Shown here in pieces: positions 6,067 to 12,256 of a DNA stretch of 12,292 bases. How positions within the stretch are numbered: the first letter of the stretch is position 1; every line of letters starts with the position of its first letter. Source of the stretch: Flavobacteriales bacterium (GTDB taxonomy: Bacteria > Bacteroidota > Bacteroidia > Flavobacteriales_F > PHOS-HE28); contig JACJZH010000028.1 in NCBI GenBank assembly GCA_020635695.1, forward strand, positions 1 through 12,292. Reading direction: 5' to 3'. The translations under genes were made by a program, and so were the position numbers. The notes beneath the pieces were generated by a model. It saw nothing but the letters and a program-made list of their open reading frames with translations. It ran no database searches and was not told where the DNA came from.

Positions 6067-7429
6067 CCGTATCGTCCCCCGGCCGGAAGTCCACGTAGCT
6101 CAGGAAGAACTGGAACATCTCGTCGGTGGTGCGCATGAAGCGGCTGTCGGCGCCGGTGACGTGCCGCGGCGGATCGAAGGGCTGGTGCGGGTTCTCCGCC
6201 GTGTTGTCGAAGGTGCCGTACACGTGGATGGTGGTGCCCGATGGCAGGGGCACCATGCGCGGGAAGGTGTACACGTATTGCCAGCGGAAGTCCCAGTCGT
6301 TGATGCGCACCAGGGGAACGGTGTCGCGCGCAGGCGTCACCGCATAGGCCAGGAACTCCGTGCCCAGCAGGTGCATGTGCGGATTCACGCTCAGCACGCT
6401 GATGGGCTCCGGCAGCGTGTAGGTGCTGCGGAAGGTGCGCACCTCGCCCGGTGCCAGTTCCAACGGAGGCTCCACCGGGGTGATGCCCAGGGATCCCAGC
6501 GCCAGCTCCTGGAGCGGCCGTTCGGGAGCACGTTCCGCGAAGTAGACCAGGAAGCGCGAGCGGTCGGTGGTGTCGCGCGCCGTGGGTCCGTAGTGGAGCG
6601 TGTTCAGCAGGAAGGAGCCCTTGCGCGCGAAGTGGTACCCCCCGATGCCTTCGGGATAGCGCGGAGGCAGCATGCCCGGCAGGTGGTTCACCGCGCTGGG
6701 CACCAGGGGCGGCCAGGTACCGTCGTCGTTGGCCAGCTGCAGGGCCGCGAACGCGTCCGGTCCGCCCAGCTGCTCCGCATCGATGTAGCCGTGCCCGGCG
6801 AACACATCATCCTTCGCACCCGGCGGATAGTTGATGAGCCCACCGTTCATGTGGTGCACCAGCGCCCGGTTGCCGGGTTCGAACATGATGGCACGTACGA
6901 AGGTGTCGCGTGGCAGCTCCCAGGGCGCCTTGGCGATCAGGAAGCGGTCGCGCGCATCGCCGGGGATGAAGGCCGTGTCCGGCAGCGGCACCACCAGATC
7001 GGGCTCGCCCAGCGGCGGCGCGTCCGGATGGTCAGGCGGGTCGGGCAGCGAGGCGGTGTCCCCCGGCAGCCGGCCCTGCTCCACCCACTTCGCGATCAAC
7101 GCGATCTGCCGTTCGTTCAGCACGCGTTCGCCGAGGTAGCGGGCGTAGGCCGTGTCCGCCGGCCACGGAGGCATGTAGCGTTCGGTGGTCACGAAGCGCA
7201 CCATCTTCGCCTTGCGTTGCACGTCGGTGTAGCTCACCAGCGGAAAGGGACCGATCTGCCCCGCGCGATGACAGGGCATGCAGTGCTCCCAGACCAGCGG
7301 CGCGATGTGCTCGGCGAAGGTGACGGTGTCCGGGAGTTGAACGTCGGAAGTCGACGGGTCGGAGGGTGGAACGTTGCAACCGGCAACACCCAACACCACC
7401 AACATCCAACACCCGACCTTCACTCGCAT
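6014..7429 (-). CDS. Lipoprotein with cytochrome c heme site and PHM/DBM-like copper monooxygenase domain
   Basis: The product has 471 residues. A lipoprotein signal ends at VAGC (Cys18). A class I cytochrome-type segment follows, with CMPCH (C50, C53, H54), then AGQIGPFPLVSY and a possible axial Met at MPPWP (Met86). From about 145 to 450 the sequence resembles the copper type II, ascorbate-dependent monooxygenases (PHM/dopamine beta-monooxygenase). Candidate first-copper ligands are His192-His193 (VHHMNG) and His279 (LHYGP); second-copper ligands are His351 and His353 (NPHMHLLG) and Met438 (TTDEMFQ). Ligand assignment is by motif order, not alignment. Such proteins hydroxylate C-H bonds in known eukaryotic cases; the substrate here is unknown. 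ATG 7429 is chosen because it starts the lipoprotein signal and overlaps the redoxin stop by 10 bases. The Ala/Ser/Pro-rich tail is antisense to the end of the transporter gene. Confidence 0.85.
   Translation of the reverse strand: MRVKVGCWMLVVLGVAGCNVPPSDPSTSDVQLPDTVTFAEHIAPLVWEHCMPCHRAGQIGPFPLVSYTDVQRKAKMVRFVTTERYMPPWPADTAYARYLGERVLNERQIALIAKWVEQGRLPGDTASLPDPPDHPDAPPLGEPDLVVPLPDTAFIPGDARDRFLIAKAPWELPRDTFVRAIMFEPGNRALVHHMNGGLINYPPGAKDDVFAGHGYIDAEQLGGPDAFAALQLANDDGTWPPLVPSAVNHLPGMLPPRYPEGIGGYHFARKGSFLLNTLHYGPTARDTTDRSRFLVYFAERAPERPLQELALGSLGITPVEPPLELAPGEVRTFRSTYTLPEPISVLSVNPHMHLLGTEFLAYAVTPARDTVPLVRINDWDFRWQYVYTFPRMVPLPSGTTIHVYGTFDNTAENPHQPFDPPRHVTGADSRFMRTTDEMFQFFLSYVDFRPGDDTVRLDQPPASAPAAASSR
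7336..7417 (-). repeat. Degenerate 7-bp periodic tract encoding the signal peptide and linker of the heme/copper lipoprotein
   Basis: On the plus strand CAAC or CGAC begins at 7377, 7384, 7391, 7400, 7407 and 7414 (spacing 7, 7, 9, 7, 7), so the coding strand reads GTTG about every seven bases. A weaker GTTG/GTCG series continues at 7336, 7343, 7350 and 7358. The tract covers the codons for the hydrophobic core, lipobox and Ser/Pro linker of the 6014-7429 gene. Confidence 0.6.
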
Positions 7430-8010
7430 TCCAACACGCAGCCTACGGCCTGCACGGCCCGTTGTTCCGGAAGTCCCCCGTTGCGAAGCGCGGCGAGCGC
7501 GTCCTGCAGGTAGTGCTTCGTCGCCTTCACCTTTTTCCGGCCGGCGCGCACCGCCCAGTCGTCGATGGCCCCACGGTACACGTAGCGCCCATCTGCATCC
7601 ACCAGGAAGGCCTCGGGCGTCACCGTGGCGTTCAGGGCGTTCACCACGGCGCAGTCCGTGTCCATGAGCAGGGGCATGCCGATACCGTACCGCCGCGCAA
7701 AGGCCCGCACGCTGTCGGCCGGAATGAACTCCGTGGGGAACAGGCCGATCGCCTGCACCGCTTCCCCCTGCGTCGGGAACTCCGCCAAGAGGCCAGCGTA
7801 GTTCATGCACATCGGGCAGTCCGGGGAGAGCACCAGCAGCAGCGTTCCCTGCTCACCGCGCAGGTCGCCCAAGCGCATCTCCTTTCCTTCCGCGTCAGGC
7901 AGACGCAGGTCCCAGACCGATGTAGAAAGGGCATGGTCCGCATTGCCGCAACCCATGGCGACCAACCACGGGAGCATCCGGACCACTGCCCCGGCGCAAC
8001 CACGGAGCAT
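7420..8010 (-). CDS. Redoxin (AhpC/TSA, thioredoxin-fold) lipoprotein
   Basis: The 196-residue product has a short N-terminal hydrophobic stretch ending at Cys21 (WLVAMGC), a plausible but imperfect lipobox. It then has a redoxin-type thioredoxin fold: DLRLPDAEGKEMRLGDL, LLLVLSPDCPMCMNY with the active-site pair C65-x2-C68, TPEAFLVDADG with the cis-Pro at 132, and YVYRGAIDDW, a hallmark of peroxiredoxin-like proteins fused or linked to cytochrome c/monooxygenase modules. A conserved-looking C-terminal Cys lies in AVGCVLECE (C191, C195). It probably transfers electrons through thiol-disulfide exchange outside the cytoplasm. ATG 8010 is used; an internal ATG (residue 12) would also preserve the lipobox. 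It follows the DUF1223 gene by 18 bases and overlaps the next gene by 10 bases, so expression of the three should be linked. Confidence 0.87.
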   Translation of the reverse strand: MLRGCAGAVVRMLPWLVAMGCGNADHALSTSVWDLRLPDAEGKEMRLGDLRGEQGTLLLVLSPDCPMCMNYAGLLAEFPTQGEAVQAIGLFPTEFIPADSVRAFARRYGIGMPLLMDTDCAVVNALNATVTPEAFLVDADGRYVYRGAIDDWAVRAGRKKVKATKHYLQDALAALRNGGLPEQRAVQAVGCVLECE

Positions 8011-8028
8011 GGCACGAAGATACCGGGC

Positions 8029-8802
8029 TCATGGCGTGACCGGCAGCGCCGCGGCGCCCAGGACCGGCCCATCCGCGGCCTCCTGGACAAAGGCCACCAC
8101 CCGCATGCGGGAAGGGTCATCCACCGCTTCGAGGGGCAACACCACGGTGTACATCAACTCCCCTGGCCTCAACGGCACCGTGCGCAACTCGCGTACCACG
8201 GCCACATGGTGGAGTTCGCGTCCCCGGTTCTCACCGGCGGTCACCCGGCTGGAAAGCCCGTCCTCGACGAGCGCGACCTGCAGCACCGCACCTTCGGGCC
8301 AGGCCTGCTTCCGGACCTCGTTCACCTGCACCTCCACCTGAAGCCCGATCGCGGTGGACTTCGCGGAGCCGGCCAAGGTGAACGCTACCGGACGTTCGAG
8401 CTCCTCCGCGACGTGTTCGCTCAGTTCCGCCTGGCGCGAACCCGTGAAGGAGTACCTGCCGTTCACCACGGCCTGCGGGGTGTACACCCGGTCGCCCAGC
8501 CTGGCGCTGTAGGCCCGTTGCCGTTGCTCCCAGGACAGCCGGGCGAAGCGGTCGGGCCATCCGAGCCGGTCCCAATAGGGCACGTGGTAGCTGAGCACGA
8601 ACACCGGCAGCTGCTCCCTGTCGGCGCGTTCGGCCCATTCCGCCAGCAGCTCATCGGCCGGTGGGCAGCTGGAGCAGCCCTCGGAGCCGAACAGTTCCAC
8701 CACGGCCACCCCATGCGGATCGGCCGGGAGGTCCTGCGAGCGGCCACCGGCACAGGCCAGCAACAGCACCAGGGGAAGTGTCCAGAATGGCGGCGTGCGC
8801 AT
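8029..8802 (-). CDS. DUF1223 domain protein, exported thioredoxin-like
   Basis: The 257-residue product begins with a signal sequence ending at LLAC (Cys17), probably a lipoprotein, although cleavage further on (GGRSQ) is possible. The mature protein opens with the DUF1223 signature VAVVELFGSEGCSSCPPADELL, carrying a thioredoxin-like CxxC (C43-S-S-C46) followed by PPAD. Other family parts are VFVLSYHVPYWDRLGWPDRF, YTPQAVVNG and a C-terminal beta-rich domain. DUF1223 proteins are secreted thioredoxin-like proteins without a firmly established function. As the first gene of a minus-strand trio with a redoxin and a heme/copper protein, it may help in thiol or copper handling; that is inference. 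A -7-like element lies only 4 bases ahead of the ATG. Confidence 0.88.
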   Translation of the reverse strand: MRTPPFWTLPLVLLLACAGGRSQDLPADPHGVAVVELFGSEGCSSCPPADELLAEWAERADREQLPVFVLSYHVPYWDRLGWPDRFARLSWEQRQRAYSARLGDRVYTPQAVVNGRYSFTGSRQAELSEHVAEELERPVAFTLAGSAKSTAIGLQVEVQVNEVRKQAWPEGAVLQVALVEDGLSSRVTAGENRGRELHHVAVVRELRTVPLRPGELMYTVVLPLEAVDDPSRMRVVAFVQEAADGPVLGAAALPVTP

Positions 8803-8806
8803 GGTG

Positions 8807-8814
8807 TAAAGCTA
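8807..8814 (-). promoter_or_regulatory. Candidate -7 element TAGCTTTA for the DUF1223 operon
   Basis: On the minus strand TAGCTTTA fits TAnnTTTG with one mismatch and ends 4 bases before the ATG at 8802, implying a leaderless or nearly leaderless transcript. It sits in a 40-base divergent gap with the element at 8830-8837. No -33 match is visible. Confidence 0.35.
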
Positions 8815-8829
8815 TGGCCGGTGATGCGC

Positions 8830-8837
8830 GACCTTTG
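8830..8837 (+). promoter_or_regulatory. Candidate -7 element GACCTTTG for the DUF4230 gene
   Basis: GACCTTTG differs from TAnnTTTG only at its first base and ends 5 bases before the ATG at 8843, again implying a leaderless transcript. The only space for regulation of both divergent genes is 40 bases, unless elements extend into coding sequence. Confidence 0.35.
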
Positions 8838-8842
8838 CGGGC

Positions 8843-9457
8843 ATGAGGCGCCTCCTGGGACTCCTGCTGCTGCTCGGCTTCGGCCTGCTGGTCTTCTTTC
8901 TGACGCGGGAAGCCTACCGCGAAGAGCCTGCCGAACGTGTGGTGGAAAGCACCGTGCTGCTGGAGCGGGTGCGGCCCGTGCTGAAGCTGGTGACCGTGGA
9001 GGGCGACTTCAGCGAGGTGTACACCTACGAAGAAGCGCTGGACACCTACGACTGGCTGAAGCAGTTCGCCCCCTTCCGGAAGAAGGCCATCCTGCGGGTG
9101 CAGGCGCGGGTGAGCGTGGGCTACGACCTGGAGGGCCTGGGCATCCGGGTGGACGAGGAGCGGCACACCGTGTGGCTGGAGGCCCCTCCCGAGCCGCAGG
9201 TGCTGGCCATCGACCACGACATCGCCTACTACGACCTGGAGGAAGGTGCGTTCAACGAGTTCTCGGCCGATGACCTCACCCGGTTGAACGCGGACGCCAA
9301 GCGGCAGATCGCCTCGCAGGTGCAGGGCAGTGGCCTGTTCACCGAGGCCGAACGCCAGCGCGATGCCGTCGTGGAGGCCGTGCGGGCGCTGGTGGAGAAC
9401 GCCGGCTGGAAGCTGGAACTGGGCTGGCAGCCGCGGGACGCGCGAAGCAGGCTGTGA
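8843..9457 (+). CDS. DUF4230 family membrane-anchored protein
   Basis: The 204-residue product has one N-terminal hydrophobic segment (about 4-20, RLLGLLLLLGFGLLVFF) and then a soluble domain, so it is probably anchored in the cytoplasmic membrane facing out. The domain matches DUF4230: ESTVLLERVRPVLKLVTVEG (35-54) followed by FSEVYTYEE, KKAILRVQARVSVGYDLEGL, and the C-terminal region NADAKRQIASQV...AVVEAVRALVENAGW. The family is common in Bacteroidota and has no established function. The start is set by the ATG at the beginning of the membrane segment. It is divergent from the DUF1223 gene. After its stop comes a 154-base gap with repeats, so ispG is probably transcribed separately. Confidence 0.88.
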   Translation: MRRLLGLLLLLGFGLLVFFLTREAYREEPAERVVESTVLLERVRPVLKLVTVEGDFSEVYTYEEALDTYDWLKQFAPFRKKAILRVQARVSVGYDLEGLGIRVDEERHTVWLEAPPEPQVLAIDHDIAYYDLEEGAFNEFSADDLTRLNADAKRQIASQVQGSGLFTEAERQRDAVVEAVRALVENAGWKLELGWQPRDARSRL

Positions 9458-9463
9458 AAGGAG

Positions 9464-9497
9464 GAAGGACGAAGACCGGAAGACAGGAAGCAACAAG
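9464..9497 (+). repeat. Purine-rich degenerate repeat (GAAG about every 7-8 bases)
   Basis: GAAG occurs at 9464, 9471, 9479 and 9487, then decays into CAACAAG. It follows the DUF4230 stop directly. The register is looser than in the array that follows. An AAAGGAGG at 9458-9465 resembles a ribosome binding site but has no start codon behind it. Confidence 0.4.
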
Positions 9498-9520
9498 AGG
9501 GCCCTTCGATCCGGGCATCA

Positions 9521-9569
9521 CCGACTCAAGACTCCCGACTGCCGACTGCCGACTCCGGACTGCCAGAAC
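9521..9569 (+). repeat. Degenerate 7-bp tandem repeat (unit CCGACTG) upstream of ispG
   Basis: GAC begins at 9523, 9530, 9537, 9544, 9551 and 9558, six times at exactly seven bases, within units CCGACTC, AAGACTC, CCGACTG, CCGACTG, CCGACTC and CGGACTG. A decayed seventh unit ends at 9569. The array occupies the middle of the 154-base gap between DUF4230 and ispG. Confidence 0.8.
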
Positions 9570-9596
9570 CTTCCCCCTCCCGCTGGTGTTCCTCGA

Positions 9597-9604
9597 TAAC
9601 TTCG
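9597..9604 (+). promoter_or_regulatory. Candidate -7 element TAACTTCG before ispG
   Basis: TAACTTCG fits TAnnTTTG with one mismatch and ends 7 bases before the ATG at 9612, so the leader would be only a few bases long. It lies 27 bases after the 7-bp repeat array. No clear -33 element is seen. Confidence 0.4.
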
Positions 9605-9611
9605 TCGCCGG

Positions 9612-11561
9612 ATGACCGCCACCACGCTCGCTCCCTGGACCTACGCGCCCAGCCTGACCGCCTATCGGAGGTGGAGGACGCGTGCCGTGCGCATCGGGAG
9701 CATCGGCATCGGGGGGGACAACCCGATCCGGGTGCAGAGCATGACCACCACGGACACGATGGACACCGACGCCACCGTGGCCCAGAGCATCCGAATGATC
9801 GAGGCGGGGTGTGAGCTGGTCCGCATCACCGCGCCCAGCCGCAAGGAGGCCGAGAACCTCGCCGAGATCCGCAAGCGCATCCGTGCCGCGGGCTTCGACA
9901 CTCCGCTGGTGGCCGACATCCACTTCACCCCCAACGCCGCCGAGATCGCCGCGCGCCTCGTGGAAAAGGTGCGGGTGAACCCCGGCAACTACGCCGACAA
10001 GAAGAAGTTCGACGTGCGCACCTACAGCGATGCCGAGTACGCCGCCGAGCTGGAGCGCATCCGTGAACGCTTCACCCCGCTGGTGCGCATCTGCAAGGAG
10101 CACGGCACCGCCATGCGCATCGGCACCAACCACGGCAGCCTCAGCGACCGCATCCTGAACCGCTACGGCGACACGCCCGAGGGCATGGTGGAGAGCGCCT
10201 TCGAGTTCCTGCGCATCTGCCGCGACGAGGACTTCCACGAGATCGTCCTGAGCATGAAGGCCAGCAACACCCAGGTGATGGTGCAGGCCTACCGGTTGCT
10301 GGTGCACCGCATGATGCAGGAGGGCTGGGACTATCCCCTGCACCTGGGGGTGACCGAGGCCGGCGACGGCGAGGACGGCCGCATCAAGAGCGCCGTGGGC
10401 ATCGGAGCCCTGCTGGAGGACGGGCTCGGCGACACCATCCGCGTGAGCCTGACCGAGGAGCCCGAGGCCGAGATCCCCGTGGCCCGCGCCCTGGCCGACC
10501 GCTACACCGCACGCCAAGGCGACCCCATCCCGGAGATCGGCGAGCTGCCGTACGACCCCTTCGCGCACGAACGCCGCCACACCCGCGAAGTGCTGAACAT
10601 CGGCGCCCGCCACGTGCCGGTGGTCATGGCCGACCTGAGCGGAAAGGAGAAGATCACGCCCGCCTCGCTCTTCAGCTGGGGCTATGCCTACAGCGTGCCG
10701 CTGGACAAGTGGAACCTCGCCGACCAGGCCTGCGACTACGCCTTCATCGGGAAGCACCGGATCGACTTCGAGATCCCCGGCACGCTGGGCATCGTGCAGG
10801 AGCACGCCACCTGGCTGCTGGACCGCGACAAGGAACGCCACTATCCGCAGGTGAGCGCCAGGGATTACCGTTCCGGAGTGGATCGGCATCCGCAGCTGAA
10901 CTTCGTGCATTGCACCTTGAAGGAGGTCGACGACGCCTTCCTCGCGCAGATGAAGGACGACCCCACCGCCGTGCTGCTGCTGGACACCTGGAACGACCAC
11001 GGCATGGCCGAGCAGCGGCGCCTGATCATCGCGCTCATGCAGCAGGGTTGCGATGTGCCGGTGATCATCGGCCGGGCCTACGGTGACATCTCGGAAGAGC
11101 AGCTCCAGCTCTTTGCCGCCACGGACCTGGGTGCGCTCCTGTTGGACGGGCTGGGAGACGGGATCTTCATCGCCCCGGAAGGCGTGGGGAGCGACGCTTC
11201 GGTGAACCGCCTCGCCTTCGGGATTTTGCAGGCCACGCGCACCCGCATCAGCAAGACGGAGTACATCAGCTGCCCGAGCTGCGGGCGCACGCTCTTCGAC
11301 CTGCAGGAGACCACGGCCAAGATCCGCGCGCGCACCAGTCACCTGAAGGGCGTCAAGATCGGCATCATGGGCTGCATCGTGAACGGTCCCGGGGAGATGG
11401 CCGACGCCGACTTCGGCTACGTGGGCACCGGCCCGGGCGTCATCACCCTCTACCGCGAGAAGGAGGTGGTGAAGCGCAACGTGCCCAGCGAGCAAGCGGT
11501 GGACGAGCTGATCGCCCTGATCAAGGAGCACGGCATGTGGGTGGAGTCCGTAGAGGGGTAG
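9612..11561 (+). CDS. ispG: 4-hydroxy-3-methylbut-2-enyl diphosphate synthase, long (three-domain) type
   Basis: The 649-residue product catalyses the reductive ring opening of methylerythritol cyclodiphosphate to HMBPP in the MEP isoprenoid pathway, in the cytoplasm. The N-terminal TIM barrel (to about residue 290) has GGDNPIRVQSMTTTDTMDT, VRITAPSRKEAENL, LVADIHFTPNAAEIAA and VRVNPGNYADKKKF. An inserted central domain, roughly 300-540, makes it far longer than the E. coli form of about 370 residues; this long type is known in Bacteroidota, Chlamydiae and plants. The C-terminal iron-sulfur domain has C554-x2-C557 (SCPSCGRTL) and C588 within GCIVNGPGE, with Glu595, so all cluster ligands are present. 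A run of seven G at 9711-9717 does not break the frame. The start fits the short N-terminal extension usual in homologues. Spacing to the next gene is 32 bases. Confidence 0.97.
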   Translation: MTATTLAPWTYAPSLTAYRRWRTRAVRIGSIGIGGDNPIRVQSMTTTDTMDTDATVAQSIRMIEAGCELVRITAPSRKEAENLAEIRKRIRAAGFDTPLVADIHFTPNAAEIAARLVEKVRVNPGNYADKKKFDVRTYSDAEYAAELERIRERFTPLVRICKEHGTAMRIGTNHGSLSDRILNRYGDTPEGMVESAFEFLRICRDEDFHEIVLSMKASNTQVMVQAYRLLVHRMMQEGWDYPLHLGVTEAGDGEDGRIKSAVGIGALLEDGLGDTIRVSLTEEPEAEIPVARALADRYTARQGDPIPEIGELPYDPFAHERRHTREVLNIGARHVPVVMADLSGKEKITPASLFSWGYAYSVPLDKWNLADQACDYAFIGKHRIDFEIPGTLGIVQEHATWLLDRDKERHYPQVSARDYRSGVDRHPQLNFVHCTLKEVDDAFLAQMKDDPTAVLLLDTWNDHGMAEQRRLIIALMQQGCDVPVIIGRAYGDISEEQLQLFAATDLGALLLDGLGDGIFIAPEGVGSDASVNRLAFGILQATRTRISKTEYISCPSCGRTLFDLQETTAKIRARTSHLKGVKIGIMGCIVNGPGEMADADFGYVGTGPGVITLYREKEVVKRNVPSEQAVDELIALIKEHGMWVESVEG

Positions 11562-11567
11562 TCCGAC

Positions 11568-11575
11568 TACCTTCG
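11568..11575 (+). promoter_or_regulatory. Candidate -7 element TACCTTCG before the CpcT/CpeT-like gene
   Basis: The octamer lies just after the ispG stop, 18 bases ahead of the ATG at 11594, and is identical to the one before DUF502 (3586-3593). The downstream bases GGCGCCACACC also resemble those at the other site (GGCACACC). Confidence 0.4.
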
Positions 11576-11593
11576 GCGCCACACCCCACCTTC

Positions 11594-12190
11594 ATGCGTT
11601 CCCTTTTCGCGTTGTTCCTGGTGCTCCCCCTCGCAACGCCCGCCCAATCCCTCGATGAGCTCGCCTCCTGGATGACCGGCTCCTTCAGCAGCGCGGCGCA
11701 GGCTAAGGCCGACACGAACTACTACGCCATCGAGCTGGAGATGGCGCGCCTTTGGCCGGAGCGTACCGATGGCGTGTGGCTGTATGTGGAACAGGCCGTG
11801 GCCGCGAAGAAGGAGAAACCCTATCGGCAGCGCGTGTACCACGTGCAGCAACTGGACGACAGCACCTTCACCAGCACCATCCTGAAGATCGAAGGAGGCG
11901 AACGCTTTTTCGGCGGCTACGCTGACGTGGCCCTGTTGGACAGCCTGCACGAAGGTCTGCTCACCGAACTGGAAGGGTGTGCGATCACCCTGCACAAGCG
12001 GGGCGATGCCTACGTGGGCAGCACCGACGGACGGGCCTGCACGAACGCCTGGGGCGAGGCCGTCTATGCCACGAGCGAGGTGATCCTGAGCAGCGGCCGG
12101 ATGGTGAGCTGGGACCGTGGCTACAACGAGGCCGGTGAGCAGGTCTGGGGCGCCGAGGGCGGCGGATACGTCTTCGAGCGGAAGCCCTGA
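11594..12190 (+). CDS. CpcT/CpeT-family protein (exported)
   Basis: The 198-residue product starts with a signal peptide (MRSLFALFLVLPLATPAQS), then a domain resembling the CpcT/CpeT chromophore lyase family: LDELASWMTGSFSSAAQAKAD near the start, IELEMARLWPERTDGVWLYVEQA (46-68), YRQRVYHV (77-84), and the later GCAITLHKRGDAYVGSTDG and SEVILSSGRMVSWDRGY. In cyanobacteria these lyases attach bilins to phycobiliproteins. Nothing here suggests phycobilisomes, and this copy is exported, so another beta-barrel binding role is likely; that is inference. The ATG at 11594 is chosen for the signal peptide. Two Cys remain in the mature part (GCAI and RACTN), which may form a disulfide. A strong hairpin follows the stop by 9 bases. 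Confidence 0.82.
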   Translation: MRSLFALFLVLPLATPAQSLDELASWMTGSFSSAAQAKADTNYYAIELEMARLWPERTDGVWLYVEQAVAAKKEKPYRQRVYHVQQLDDSTFTSTILKIEGGERFFGGYADVALLDSLHEGLLTELEGCAITLHKRGDAYVGSTDGRACTNAWGEAVYATSEVILSSGRMVSWDRGYNEAGEQVWGAEGGGYVFERKP

Positions 12191-12199
12191 ACGCACCAA

Positions 12200-12229
12200 G
12201 GCCGGGATCGGGATAGTCCCGGCCCGGCC
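12200..12229. terminator. Strong hairpin, probable bidirectional terminator
   Basis: The outer stem GGCCGGG/CCCGGCC (7 bp) and inner stem CGGGA/TCCCG (5 bp) are separated by a small internal loop (AT opposite G), with loop TAG. An alternative 8-bp pairing GGCCGGGA/TCCCGGCC also exists. It lies between a plus-strand stop (12190) and a minus-strand stop (12257-12259). There is no T-run on either side, so factor-independent termination is not certain. Confidence 0.6.
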
Positions 12230-12256
12230 CTGACGCACTGGTGTATGTGGGGGATC

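Noticed and set aside
7430..7810. Longer N-terminus for the heme/copper lipoprotein reaching into the redoxin gene
   Set aside because: The extra sequence is an out-of-frame reading of the redoxin gene, and the lipoprotein signal begins naturally at 7429.
9711..9717. Run of seven G in ispG as a frameshift or phase-variation site
   Set aside because: The frame is intact (IGGDNPI is conserved), ispG is essential in most bacteria using the pathway, and the run is set by two Gly codons followed by GAC.
9339..11582. Long open reading frame (747 codons) antisense to ispG on the minus strand
   Set aside because: It mirrors the GC-rich codon pattern of ispG, has a His/Gly/Val/Leu-biased composition with no recognisable domain, and ispG on the other strand is beyond doubt.
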